From Phallus indusiatus (taxonomy: Eukaryota > Basidiomycota > Agaricomycetes > Phallales > Phallaceae), in assembly GCA_027605045.1 (NCBI GenBank), contig JAQFWX010000004.1:2862683-2926682 (forward strand): DNA of 64,000 bases, written 5' to 3'. Shown here one piece after another: positions 1 to 11,585 of this stretch. How positions within the stretch are numbered: the stretch's first letter is position 1; the number at the start of each line of letters is the position of its first letter. A model generated the notes under the pieces. It had not been told where the DNA came from. It worked only from the letters and a program-made list of their open reading frames with translations, and searched no databases. A program made the position numbers and the translations under genes.

Positions 1-2
1 AA

Positions 3-554
3 TCAGAATGACGATAGTGGCGATGATGACGTTACACCCACCAGAGCTTGGACTACGTTTCCATTTGGGCCGTTACGTGGCTGAATTACGTACAGACCTG
101 GGCGAGTTTCTTGACGAGAAGAACGCGAGTCTCGGGATGATGAAAGGTGATGATCGGCAGGCGAACGAACGCGAGGCTGATGGTGCGCTGGATTATACAG
201 CGGAGGCACGGGGTTTCTCTGAGTGGACGAGGAATATGGAGAGGGCGTTCGAGGAGAAGGGGAGTGGTAGGTGTGATGATACGCAGCGGAATCTTGGATT
301 TGCTGTTTCGGAGGGGGTGAACGATGGCGAGGGGGAGTAGTATGATTGTGATTATGAGTATGAGGAGTATGAGGCTGAGGCTGTGGAGAGCTTGCGCTAA
401 AGCTGCGAGGTCTGCGTGGAGGACTGACGCCGACGTTTGAGATGCTGCAGTCTGGGGAGATGAATGGAGGGGGCTCTGGGCGTAGTATACGGGGAGCGGG
501 ACCAGGACTGCCTGGTCTGACGGATGCTCTCCAGCGTTCTGTTCGTGAGGTCAT
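3..554 (-). CDS. Ser/Pro-rich low-complexity protein, C-terminal part outside the window
   Basis: An open frame of 183 codons starts at an ATG (552-554) and runs off the left edge without a stop, so this is the N-terminal part of a longer gene or its first exon. The protein is rich in Pro, Ser, His and Arg, with a run of alternating His and Asn near residue 65 and many SP and PP pairs, as in disordered regions of fungal regulatory proteins. I recognise no domain. Against it being real: low-complexity frames of this kind also arise by chance on the reverse of GA-rich DNA. The next gene rightwards is 1.7 kb away. Confidence 0.4.
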   Translation of the reverse strand: MTSRTERWRASVRPGSPGPAPRILRPEPPPFISPDCSISNVGVSPPRRPRSFSASSPQPQPHTPHTHNHNHTTPPRHRSPPPKQQIQDSAAYHHTYHSPSPRTPSPYSSSTQRNPVPPLYNPAHHQPRVRSPADHHLSSSRDSRSSRQETRPGLYVIQPRNGPNGNVVQALVGVTSSSPLSSF

Positions 555-2265
555 GATGATGATTGAGCGTAAAACCAGTAGATATTATTTAGAAGGGATA
601 TTATAACGTGCGGTAGCATGTCTTTAGTTGTATTTATACGCAGGGCCATGCTCTGGGCCATGCCGTGCGGTCCCACTAATAGTGTAATAGGATCACTTAG
701 ATCATGAAAATTGAAAGAGAGGCTCAGAGCATTGGCTTGTAGACAGAGTCACGCGACGGAATGTGCCTCCGTGCGCGTGACCTGAGTCAGCCTTACCGAG
801 CCTAATCAGGTCTTAGCCTCAGTACTCCATCAATATCAGTCATATCGCTGTGCGGAACCAAAGTTACCAGACTAACACCACATAGCCCTCCATAGCCAAA
901 TTGGTTGATGTCTTTGCTCCCTATATGGCATTCAATCTGAAACTGTAACTTAACTCCTGTGCTCTGTGTCTAGTACACTTCAAGTTCCAAAGGATCCCGA
1001 GTGCAGTGCCTAGCACATCTTGGCTACTTGCGTGTCACTCCGATGCGTTCTTCCCCGTGATCATCGAGAACGAGAACCTCGGAGGGAGTGAGCGTTAAAG
1101 TAAACTGAGTTAATAATAACAAGCTTCCTAACGAGCGTTCATCAATAATGACTATTTCTAAAAGTAAAAACAACAACTGCGTTTCAAAAATAATCATTTA
1201 GACGAGCCAACGGAATCTTTTCATTCTACATACATACTTTGTTTTTATTACCCCTCTCTCTCTCTCCTTGTGGAGCACTTTCCGTCCGGAATAGACTGCG
1301 AACGAACGGAAAAACAAAATAAACTTTCGACGACCAAGTATAGCATAGCATGGCATGGCTACCTACGGTACTACGTGGCCCGGGGCAAATCCCTGGCTAA
1401 TCCCCTTGCACTTCTCTTTCGGAACGGGTCGGATCCGATCGTCCATTCGTTTGTCAAGGACATGTCATAGCCTCCCATAAGACCATAGGACATGAAGACG
1501 CCCTCGTCCAGCCTTTACCAGGTATCAAACCCTCCCTTCATATCCAAACCAGACTATCGGAAATGACATCTCTGGTCGTTTCTTTTCTTTTTGTCGAGAA
1601 ACCGTATTGAAATCGGATATTACCGTCCAATTTACGATCGCTCATTGAAATTGAAAACATGCGTTTATGACGATCCCTCTTATGTGCACGTGAACTTAGT
1701 TTTTTCATGACAATAACATATTTTGCATGTTTTCATCACTGAAAAGGACTTCATAAGAAAAGTCAATTGACAAATATTGCCAGCGCCAAGACTAAGTAAA
1801 AGCTTCGATAGGGGGGATGGGAGGGGGGTGAGGCAAATTATTGAAAGATTATCTATTCAGGTATCCTGTTGCACTATATAAATCCCCAACCCCAACGAGC
1901 TGAAGTTACTGGGGCTGAAAGAAAGAAAAAAAAGTACACATCCACGTGGAAATTTTTGAAAAAAAAAAGACGGGATGTTTGTCTCGACTTCCATAGTACA
2001 AATATCTCTGAAGAAAAAAAAAAGAAGTAACGTATAGATATAAATATGACAATCTACCCGAGAAAGAAGAAAAGAAAAGGTATATAAACAGGGAACTTTG
2101 GGGGGTAACGGCATCGTCTGGTACGCTCCACGCCCTGCCAGGTTTGCGCTTTAGAAAATTTGAATTAAGAAAAAAAGAAATTTTCATTTAGATTTGAGAG
2201 AGAAAAGAATATGGAAGTGTCGGGGATGAGATTATAGAAAACAACACTTTCTGTCGTCTCTTTCA
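555..2265. other. Intergenic, no gene recognised
   Basis: This 1.7 kb stretch holds no frame with protein-like composition that I recognise. It contains a short pyrimidine (CT)n run at about 1253-1267 and several A-rich tracts at about 1930-2060 and 2170-2210. The right end is the 3' flank of the surface-protein gene on the minus strand. Confidence 0.5.
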
Positions 2266-3570
2266 TCACAAAGCAAGGATCGAAGCTACAGCTACAGCAA
2301 GTGAAATGAGACCCTTGGCTGGGGTGAATGTCATAGCACCGTTAACAGCACCCGGCGCCGCACCTGAAAAGAGAAACGAGATTAAAACATGATATGGGAA
2401 TACAAAAAAAAATAGGGTACGAACCAGCATTATTTAAAGCAGAAGAAAGGAAATCCGCAGGACACTTGGTTTGAATGGCAGAGTAGAGGGGGTTCTGAGC
2501 GCTCAGCAAAGGCGAGCTTTTTTTTAAAAAAAAGAGATATTCATATTAGTAAAGTTGACGATAAATATTATCCCAAAAGAGGTTTTTTACCTAGCTAAAC
2601 CACCAGTGTATGGCAACGCAGCTTCGAACGCGAAATAACTGGTGAGAACGTTACGTGTGCAAGTGGTACACAAGTCTTGTTCATCGAGTGCCGCATTGGC
2701 TCCCAAGAACAAAATATTCTTAGAAGTAAACGCATCCGCGTTGGGAAGACCGTTTACACCCAAAGGTTGTTGCCCAACATTAGCAGCTCCCCCACCACCG
2801 CTGGTCGTTGTACCAGCAGAAGTGGTATTAGCCGCACAAAAGTTCCCATTCTCGTCTTTTGCACAAACAGCCTGCGTCATCGGCGTAAGAAGGTACAGCG
2901 CATCATATAACGGAACCACGTTTTTATCAGACGAAGCGAGTTCCTGGGAGCAGTTTCCTGCAAAGTCGGCGAGGAAACGGCGGATGGTGGTGGATGGGCA
3001 GGATTGAGTTGTTGCGACGTTGCAGAAGGCGCTGACTGAGGCTGTTTCGCTTTCGAGGACTTCTAAAGCGGGTGCGAGGCAGGATTGGAGGGCTGAGTCT
3101 GTGTTGAGGGTTGTTAGGAAGGATGAGCAGGATGAGGAGGCTGTTGTTGGGACTGAGACGTTGACCTGTGGAAGTGTTTGTTAGTGTTGAGCTTAAATGA
3201 CAAAAGAAAAAAGTGAGCGCACGGGTTCGTTAGCTGGGATAGCAGGACCAGTTCCGTTAACGGAGGTCAACAAGGGTAGAGTACCATTACCAGCGACATC
3301 AGTCAAGTTAGATGCAAGACCGTTGACTGTGGAATTAGCAAAGCCAACAGCGCCCGAAGCAATTGGAGCGGTAGAGTTCGAAGATTTCGAGGCTCCGGCT
3401 CCGGGGGTTGCGGAGGCTGAAGCGGCACCAGAAGCAGAGGAGGCTGTTGACGATGGTGAGGAGGGTGAAGACGAAGCGGACGATGGAGGAGAAGATGAAG
3501 TCCATGTGTCTTGTGCCAGTGAAAAGCCTGCGAGAGCTAGGACGGTGAACGATGGGAGTGAGAGTTTCAT
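2266..3570 (-). CDS. GPI-anchored Ser-rich, Cys-containing surface protein
   Basis: Four exons (3570-3223, 3165-2591, 2516-2425, 2363-2266) join into a protein of 370 residues. It opens with a signal peptide (MKLSLPSFTVLALAGFSLAQ), followed by a Ser/Ala-rich stretch with Asn-X-Ser/Thr sites up to about residue 115. A Cys-containing globular part follows (motifs SCSSFLTTLNTDSALQSC, FCNV, CAKDENGNFC). The end is Ala/Gly/Ser-rich with a hydrophobic tail (LISLAVAVASILAL), which fits a GPI-anchor signal. The Cys pattern resembles the fungal domain family I know as DUF7729; that match is from memory. The role is likely in the cell wall or outer surface, and the exact function is unknown. The start was chosen because the signal peptide begins there; in-frame upstream sequence to 3837 looks non-coding. 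Confidence 0.82.
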
Positions 3571-4584
3571 CGTTGGTGTAAGAGTGAAAAAAAAAGATTT
3601 AAATTGAGTATTTGGTAGCGAGCGTAGGGGTTTTGGGTAAAGAGCGGGATTTGGTATTGAGTATGTAGAGGAGATGGAGACAGAGAGAGAGAAAGGGAAG
3701 GAAAAAACGAGTGTGGGGATGGGTGCTTGTGGGTCCAAATAAATTGGCACAGGGTCTAGGCTATAGGAAATCCGCGGATGGGGGTCACCGTTTCCAGTTC
3801 TCCCATTGAAACCGAATTCAAATGTATGTATCGTCATACCTCATTGTCCTGGAGAATGATGTCTACGTTGGCGACAACAATTATAACTCTTCGAAGAGTG
3901 CTGAAGTAACTACTTTGAACCCGACAAGCTCCCGATGTCAAACCCTGAATGCCTCCCTCAAGCGCAATACTGTATGGACGTATTATCGAGGACATTTGAT
4001 GCGGAAGGCGAATGTAAAGCTCGTGTATTCATTATTTGGCTGAATGCGTTGAGCCATCTGGAGTAAACTGGCGTATCTTTCCTGACGCCCATACGACCTG
4101 GTATTGACATCATCATCAATACTCAAAACCAGCGATACCGGTAATTAAACTAAAAGCGCAGCAAAACAACGGTATGTCATATATCATTCAGATTTGAAAT
4201 AAATATCTCACTCATATGCTCATGCTTAAGCGCACGTAGAACCTTCTGTTTATTTCTATGTACAGTATGTCTTCCAAGTCTGAAATGGCAAAAAAGGTAC
4301 GGTTGCTCATATTGCAAATCGGGTGAACACATGATATCTTCGTAAATTAATGAAGCAGGAACGATATAACCTGTCTTCTCTCTCTCAAATTTCTAATCGT
4401 TCCGTGATCCGTGATTCTGCAGTTCTTACTTCCGCAATTATACAACAGAGATATCCTTGCGTGGACATTAAGCTTTACGTATGATGTATCTTTGAATACA
4501 TACATAATATTAAACAGAAGATCCCAGAAGCCATAATCACGATACATCGATGCATGTAGCTACTGCATGTATCTAGTCCACAAC
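3571..4584. other. Intergenic, no gene recognised
   Basis: This is the promoter side of the surface-protein gene and the 3' flank of the secreted-protein gene. It is AT-rich. Frames on either strand are short and lack conserved protein features. Confidence 0.5.
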
Positions 4585-5095
4585 TTATCCGTCGAGAGCC
4601 GAGACTAAATTTACGTTAACACTTTGTTGGAGGATTTCAGCAGTGGGACCAGCCTGCAAAGAGAAACCAAAAAAAAATTAATAGGGTTTCAGACATTATA
4701 CTGGAAAATCACAAACTCACTCCGGTTAAAGTTAAGATGGTAGCATGCACGGTGGCAAAACCTGCTTCACCACTAGGAGTGACGGTAAAAGATTGGCTTG
4801 GCAGGTTAGTAGGCTCAGATGGGTCTCGAACCGGGTTAAACAGGCTCTTCGCCACAATTTGACCGAGAATCTGGTTGTCTTCGTCAGGCGAGCAAGGTGT
4901 AGCTCCGCAGTGTTCTATTCCGAGAGCGATAGCTACGTTATCGACGGGTCCTAAGCCTCCTGGTTGAGCGATTGTGACGACGAGAGGCTGTCCTAGGACG
5001 ATGGTCTGATTATTCGTGGGTGATAGAATTTGAATGGTCTGTGCGAGAGTGGGGACTGCGAAAACTAAAGCAGATAGAATTGGAGCGAATAACAT
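4585..5095 (-). CDS. Small secreted protein of unknown function
   Basis: Two exons (5095-4721 and 4653-4585) encode 147 residues. A clear signal peptide (MLFAPILSALVFAVPTLAQ) is followed by TIQILSPTNNQTIVLGQPL, a pattern seen at the start of many small secreted basidiomycete proteins with a beta-sandwich look. Two Cys lie close together (HCGATPC). There is no membrane anchor, so it is probably released. The start is the ATG of the signal peptide; longer upstream frame to 5347 is promoter. I cannot assign a function. The next surface-protein gene lies to the left on the same strand. Confidence 0.75.
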
Positions 5096-5536
5096 ATTTG
5101 TTTTGTTGGAGAAACTTCTTGCGGATAAATTGAGAGCGAGTGTCGTTCTCTTTATATATATGTACCCGTTCTCAAAGCATAGCCGGATGATGCTCATATG
5201 TAGGGATGACCTTTGTTTTGGATAAACGGGAATAGAATTGAACGGCCATAATTGCCCTGCTTTTTGGAGCTCTTTTGATACGGAGCTTGTTACCGTGTAT
5301 TGGACTGGGCAATAACGGGTTCGACATACCATACTATGCATATTCATGTATGTATGCCATGTGCACCCGTCCGTGTTGAATAGGTGTATCGCATTAACCG
5401 ATAATCGATAATCTATAATCTCTGCAAAGAAAGACCGACATAGAAATGTAAGTTGAGAATGCGAACATTCCGCGTGACAAGAACTGTGACAATTCGGGAT
5501 TTGCGGGATTCAAACCACTGCCTTTCACCCTAAATA
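5096..5536. promoter_or_regulatory. Divergent intergenic region (secreted protein / SPT4)
   Basis: These 441 bases separate two divergently transcribed genes. A tatata run at about 5152-5160 on the left side is a possible TATA element for the secreted-protein gene. No other motif is assigned. Confidence 0.4.
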
Positions 5537-6058
5537 ATGGCTGAAGCCACAGCACCCATTCCAACACCAAAATCCAAACAACGAGCGTGTCTGCTATGTG
5601 CTATCGTACAAACACCCGCTGATTTTAAGAGGCATGGATGCCCCAATTGCGAGTCTGTTTTACAGGTAAGCACAAGTTTCACCTGAAGTTTCACCGGGCT
5701 TTCGGAGAAGCTTTCTAAATATGATTGAACGAATGAATGAATGATGATGGTATCCACATCTTTATAGCTCAAATCTAATCCTGATCGAATTCTTACGTGC
5801 ACGTCTGGTCAGTTTAATGGGTTGATTGCGGTTATGGATCCGGAGAATAGCTGGGTAGCTCGGTGGCAGAGAACGTGTGAGTAACGTAACGCTGCTGCGG
5901 TAATTTGAAGCTGGAAATACTTATGGCCATTTTTGATAGCTAAATATGTGCGTGGTATGTACGCTGCTCGCGTGACCGGCCGCATCCCTGAAGACGTGGA
6001 GGACGATATCACCGCGCAAGGTTTCTCCTACCGGCCTAGAGATGAAACTGGTGATTAG
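5537..6058 (+). CDS. SPT4: Transcription elongation factor Spt4
   Basis: Three exons (5537-5665, 5768-5876, 5940-6058) give a 118-residue protein, the usual size for Spt4. The N-terminal zinc finger is intact: CLLC near residues 19-22 and CPNC near residues 36-39. The rest follows the family, with TCTSGQFNGLIAVMDPENSW and RWQR, then YVRGMYAARVTGRIP. Spt4 pairs with Spt5 as DSIF, binds the RNA polymerase II clamp and promotes elongation. The BUR1 kinase encoded further right phosphorylates Spt5 in other fungi. The start ATG gives a short lead before the first zinc Cys, as in homologues. Confidence 0.95.
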
Positions 6059-6295
6059 AATTCGCGATATACAACTCAGTTTTTTTTTTCATTATTGCAT
6101 AGCATTGTATTGTATACTATGTTTCTCGGTTTACCCACTTGTAATTTTCTTTTCTCGTTCGTTCGTTCCTCTGCGAAACTCGTGGCCCGGGAGGAAACGG
6201 TGGCGGGCTCGGATGAGCGTGTTGGCACCACCACCACCACCAAGTATCACCACCTTGCTATCTTGCCAACGACCTGGAATTGACTGACGGAATAA

Positions 6296-6574
6296 CTAGG
6301 ATTTATGCTTGAGGATTCTTTCTACACAATTTAGAAAGTAAAGATGATCCAGAAATTCCTCAGTTCGTCGTGTCCCCGCTGCAAGTAATTCGGTAAACTG
6401 CTTAATAGTGAGATCGGAGAGGGATTCACAGTTGTTGATGCAGAAAAATATTTCCGACAGATTATCGTTGTGCTCCGTGCCCTGAGGCAGATCGTCAGGT
6501 AGACTTCGGCCAAGCCGTAAATGGGTTTCGGCACACGTTTGTTCTGGTTCTGCCGTGGTGCCGCATATTACCAC
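6296..6574 (-). CDS. Possible small gene or exon of unknown function
   Basis: An open frame of about 92 codons ends at a TAG near 6296. Its composition is protein-like and predicted helical (for example NLSEIFFCINNCESLSDL and QFTELLAAGTRRTEEFLDHL). The frame begins at a GTG rather than an ATG, so if real it needs an upstream exon that I could not place with confidence. A frame on the other strand (about 6521-6805) overlaps it and is less protein-like. The rest of the gap between SPT4 and the GH16 gene (6059-6898) is otherwise unassigned. Confidence 0.3.
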   Translation of the reverse strand: MVICGTTAEPEQTCAETHLRLGRSLPDDLPQGTEHNDNLSEIFFCINNCESLSDLTIKQFTELLAAGTRRTEEFLDHLYFLNCVERILKHKS

Positions 6575-6898
6575 AAATCCACCACCTTCAACGTTTCAAC
6601 CATCACCATTTGTACAAGGACGACTTCAAAAAACCATTATCGTCTTTCTTGTGTTATTCGACAAGACGAGTTTAATAACGTTATTAATAATGCACCAAAT
6701 CTGGCGGTTGTTTACTCGACGAAGGGCTCGGTCATGGCCCTGACCGTGCAAAGGATATATTTGTACGCAGCTGAAGGAACGAAGGTCCTTTTCAGTTGCT
6801 TTTGATCTTTTACCCAAAGGTTTCCTTTATTTTCTCTCTTTCCCTCTCTGTCTTTCCTCTTAAAGGCTAACTCTCATTCTCTTCTTTGACCTTCCGCA

Positions 6899-8548
6899 AT
6901 GCTCGCAAACGTTTTGCTAGCGTCCTGGCTGCTGTCATCTCTATCGTCCCTATACAGCGTTAATAGTCAGTCAACGTCGCTTTTGATTTGTAACATCAAT
7001 GGGGCGTTCGCGATAGGCGATGAGTGTCCCTCAGATTCAGGATCCCTCAAATTACAGAACGAAAGCGCCATTACTCATGCTAGTACCGCTAGTACGACCC
7101 ATTCTTCCGGTATTGCATCAGTGACGCTTTCGTCGTCTACCAGCACAACTCTTAGCTCTTCTGTTTCAGCTACTTCATCACCTGCTAAAACGACGGAACC
7201 GGCTTCCAGTTCGCAAACAACAAAAAGTACCGTCTCGAATAGTCCCTTAACATCATCGACGCATACCACTAAAAGTGCAAGCCCCACGACGTCGACAACT
7301 CATACCACTTCGAGTGACAGTACGACAAAAACGACCAAAAGTAGTACGGCCTCGAGTAAACCCCCGAAAACATCGAGTTCTTCCGTTACGCATACTAGCA
7401 GTACGAGTACTAAGAAGAGTTCCACCACAACAAGCGCGACTTCTCCCAAGTTCACTCGTCCCATCATTGGAAACGCACCCCCGGCAAAAGCTGGTCCACT
7501 CACTTTGACGAAACTGTATCAGGGAGAGGATTTCATAAACGAATTTGATTTTTTCAGCAGTCCGGATCCGACTCATGGTAATGTGAACTATCTTAACCAG
7601 CAAGATGCTATATCGCAAGGTTTGATTCAGGTCAAGGGGAATACCACTATTCTCAAGGTGGATGATACGACTCAGCTTCAGCCGGGTCAAAACCGTAATT
7701 CGTGAGTTGGAGAACGATTCGCCGTTTTTGCGTGATGACAGCTAAGAAATGATATAGAATTCGAATTTCGTCGCAAATGCGGATGACGGGTGGTCTGCTC
7801 ATAGGAAATTTCAAAGCCATGCCGTAAGTTACTTGGCTATTTGACGATTTGATGTTATAATTCATGTATTCTATTGCAGCACCGGATGTTCTGTTTGGCC
7901 TGCATTTTGGGCAGTAGGAGATAACTGGCCAAATAATGGTGAAATTGACATTATCGAGGGAGTCAATCGTCAAACTCAAAATCAAATTACATTGCACACG
8001 GCCCCTGGCTGCACGCGTGACGATGCAGCGAAACCAGCACCTGGACAAAGTAAAGCTTTCACTGGAACACCTCTTCAGGCGTCTTGCGATGTGACGGTTA
8101 ATTCGAATTCTGGATGCGGTATAATGGATACTGGGAAAGATTCGTTCGGGGTGTCGTATAATAATAATGGAGGAGGGGTAGTAGCTACTACCTGGGATGA
8201 GTTGGGGATTCGAATCTGGATGTTTCCTAATGGCTCTGTTCCACCTGATATTACTGCTATGGCACCTGTTCCTGGCAACTGGCCTGTTCCTGATGCATTC
8301 TTCTCTTCTGTTACGTGCCCGGTTGATCAGTACTTTGCCAATATGATGATAGTGTTTGATATTACACTTTGCGGGTATGTTGCCCTTCCCCCTTTTTTGT
8401 CATGATTATGAAGATTTATGATAGGGATTTCGCCGAGGCTTTGTTTCCCTCTTCTGGATGTCCCGGAACGTGCGCTGAGACCGTACAAGACCCGAATAAT
8501 TACAAACAAGCTAACTGGACGATCGAATATGTGGCAATATACAATTAG
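6899..8548 (+). CDS. Secreted GH16 endo-beta-glucanase with Ser/Thr-rich N-terminal stalk
   Basis: Four exons (6899-7701, 7758-7823, 7880-8374, 8425-8548) give 495 residues. A signal peptide spans about residues 1-23. About 150 residues of Ser/Thr/Lys-rich sequence follow, then a GH16 domain from about residue 195. The catalytic signature is present as NNGEIDIIEG, with the two Glu acting as nucleophile and acid/base in this family. Other GH16 marks are TGCSVWPAFWAVG and the C-terminal WTIEYVAIYN. GH16 enzymes of this fungal subgroup cut beta-1,3 or mixed-linked glucans and act in the cell wall or outside the cell. The stalk lies before, not after, the catalytic domain, and there is no GPI tail. 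It may be heavily O-mannosylated. Confidence 0.93.
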
Positions 8549-9115
8549 GCTACCATTCGCGTACTCGCTCATTTTTCTTCTCATTCCCCATTCCCCATTA
8601 TCTATTATTGCTTTAGATCATCACGTCGATTTTTGTGGGCTCAGTCATTCATTATGGTTTGCCTGAATAGAGATATTAACTACATAAATTATTATACCTC
8701 TTATGCATAGATTATCTGCATTCATATTTCTCAATTCGAGTCCTTTTGCCTTGTTTCTTTTTTTATGGTCAGTGCAGTGTTCTAAAAGTAGTGAATTGAG
8801 AAAGTGTTTACCTTTAAAGGCCGTCATTTGTTGTGTGGAGTGTGCTATTCGGGATCCGGTGGCGACTGGATATGATGGCTTCAAGATCCATATAGCTTGC
8901 AACAATTCTTTTTTCTGTTCATTTCATGCTCGTCTATACGTCTAAATCACTGAGATTAGACCCTGGCTGATTTTTTTGAGGTTCATGCCGTGCTTTGTTT
9001 ATGAAAGAGAGAAAAAAAGTGGATTTCAAAGTCCGCCAAAACTCACTGTGTGGTCGACGTCCACCAACATCCTTCTGCCCATATCTCCATATTCCCTCTA
9101 ATCCCATCCAATATA
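8549..9115. other. Intergenic, no gene recognised
   Basis: This is the 3' flank of the GH16 gene and the promoter of the next gene on the same strand. It is AT-rich with short chance frames only. Confidence 0.5.
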
Positions 9116-11585
9116 ATGTCTCGTTCAGCTTCCCGGCCTGGTACTACACCTCATCCTCGTCCCTCCGTGAATACCCAAACAAAAATTTTCGACTCGATGG
9201 CTGGTCGCATTCTTTGTATCGCAGACATTAGAGGCCATATAAACATGATCAACGACCTTGCTCAAGAAGCGAAGGTAGATGCAGTAATTCACACTGGTGA
9301 CTTTGGGTTCTTCGGTACGCTTTCGTGTCTGCTCTTTTTTTGTGAGCTTTGGGGCCTTTCGTTTTGCTCAACCTCTCTTTCTCTCAGAGAACACCAGTTT
9401 AGACAGAATCAATGACCGGTATTATATTTGCTTATAATGTCTTCTACAGGTGATTTTAAGCTAATAATTTCAAAACGTTATAACTAGCACGCTTCGTCAT
9501 CTTGTTCAATATTCGCCTCTTGTTTCTGCAGCACAGCGCGCCTCCATTTTTGCGGCTGAAGCCTCACCCGCTGCAATGAGAAGCGCAATTGCCACTTCTC
9601 CTGTTCCTCTTCTCTCAGAGTTCCCTCTCCTACTTTCGGGAGCTATAAAACTTTCTGTTCCAGTTTTCACGGTCTGGGGTGCGTGCGAGGACGTTGCCGT
9701 GCTTGAAAAGTTCCGCGCGGGACAATACGAAATACCTAATTTCACCATTATCGACGAAGCCACGACTCGTTGTCTCGATATCGGTGGTGTAAAGTTACGT
9801 CTTCTCGGTCTAGGCGGCGCGTTTGTTTACCATAAGCTATTTGATAATGGTGAAGGTCGTGCTACTATTGCCGGCGGCCAAGGGACAACGTGGACAACGG
9901 CGCTTCAAATAGGCGAACTGGTCGATACTGCTCAAAGAGTTTATGATCCAACCGAAACCCGTTTCCTCGTTACTCACGCCTCTTCGGGAAGAGAGGGTCT
10001 AATAGGGCAATTGGCTTTGATACTAAAAGTTGATGCAACGATTTCCGGGAGCTTGCACTTTAGAAACACATCCAGTTACAACGATTTTAGCGTTCAGCCC
10101 GATTTGGAGGCTTTTAGACGCAAACTCATGAACAGTAAAGAGTCATTCGAAAAAGTATGGGAGAATGTTAAAGCTTTGGTTGAGTCTTTGATCGAGTACG
10201 TTTCATGCTCCTCTTCACGTGTCAGGTGGTTAATTGTTTTGTTGTCTGTTTACAGTGAAAACCAGTCTGAAAGCCAGCGCGATAACCAACGCGACAACCA
10301 ACGTGAAACACAGCGTTTGCTCCTTGATAAAATGCTGGCTGTCATTGAGCGTATCCCTACTAACGCTGGTCCCTCTGGCGGACCCACTGCTGGTGAAGAT
10401 GCCGTCTGGAAAAACTGCTGGAACTGGAACCTTTGTGACGCTGCCAACGGTACACTCGTCTTAGATATTCGTAATGGTAGAATTAGCTCAGAGATAAAAT
10501 GTCAAGGCAAGTGAAATCATGTTGTATTCAGTTTCTCCTTTTGTGCAATTTTGATTAATTGTATTCATTACCAGGTTTTAATTACTCCTACCGGAGGACG
10601 GCTACTCCGACCACTGTTCCTACCCCACAGTCGACCACTTCTGCCTTGCCACAACCGCAATCACAAACCAAGGCATCGACTCCAGTTCCCCATGGAACGC
10701 CATCTGTTCAAAATGCGACGCCTGTTAATGAATTAACCAGCTCCTCACCCGTAAGCTTACATCCACCCTCTTTTGACGAATCTACAAACGGGCCCAAACC
10801 GAACGGTTTCGCAAGTGCTGATTCGGGACGAGACCGTCAGCAGGCCAAGAAGCAACAAAAAAGGGATCGCGAAAAGGAACGTAAAAGGGACGAAAGAGAG
10901 CGAGAGACAACTGACAAAAAAGATTCGCCATTGTCGTCGCATCAGCCTAAACCAAGCACTTCTAGCAGTCTACCCAGTGGTGGCGATGGGGAATTGACAT
11001 CGCCTGTAGAAGGTACTGGTGCACGTACACCTACCGGCCCACCAAGACGACAACGCCATCCTTGGACCCTTTTCATGAAGCTCCCTGTGCCTGCTACTGA
11101 ATCTGAATTGAGAGAATTTTTCCAAGACGCCAAAGATGGGGTAAAGGATTTTCTTTTTGTCGTTTGTACGTGCAAAATATAAAGACTTACCGGCTTATTT
11201 TTAGATCACCAACATCAAAATCCCACAAAGTAGCTTCGGACGTGCGCGTGTTGCTTTCATAGAGTTTGGTGACGAAGAAGCCATGAAGGCAGGGTTGAAT
11301 GGACACGCCGAGGTTTGTGTTTGCCCTTTTTTGAACTAGCTTTCATTTTAACCTATTCCTTTTCATCTCATTTAGAAATTGAAGGATCAAGTAGCACACG
11401 TCACGATAGCCGACGACCGGGAACGAGATCGCCCCTCTGACCGCGGAGGCTTCGGTGGTCGCGGTCGCGGTCGAGGAGGTTTTGCGCACCGAGCAGTTGC
11501 ACAGGCTGGATTATTCGGCCGAGGTGCCGGCTCGAGAAGAAACGAAAATGGCGAAAATGCTAGCAAACCAGCGGAGGCATCATAG
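9116..11585 (+). CDS. Metallophosphoesterase-like DUF2433 protein fused to an RRM and RGG tail
   Basis: Seven exons (9116-9314, 9388-9418, 9488-10195, 10256-10506, 10575-11140, 11205-11312, 11376-11585) give 690 residues in one frame. Residues from about 28 carry a phosphoesterase start (ILCIADIRGHINMINDL and VIHTGDFGF), the usual D-x-H site reading DIRGH. Further marks are FTVWGACEDVAVL and FLVTHASSGREG. This matches the fungal family with Pfam domain DUF2433. A charged, Ser/Pro-rich linker follows, then an RRM (WTLFMKLPVPATESELREFF to VTIAD) and an RGG/RG tail. The RRM and RGG parts suggest an RNA-bound enzyme; its substrate is unknown. The fourth intron (10507-10574) uses a GC donor. An alternative start is the in-frame ATG at 9197. 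Confidence 0.88.

Noticed and set aside
8..340. Plus-strand frame opposite the Ser/Pro-rich gene
   Set aside because: It is the mirror of a low-complexity frame, with no conserved features; the minus-strand frame is longer and edge-open.
1253..1267. CT repeat as a microsatellite of note
   Set aside because: It is too short (about 15 bases) to be of interest and is a common promoter pyrimidine tract.
2642..3007. Plus-strand frames across the surface-protein gene
   Set aside because: They lie opposite an exon with a signal peptide, conserved Cys and GPI tail, so they are shadows.
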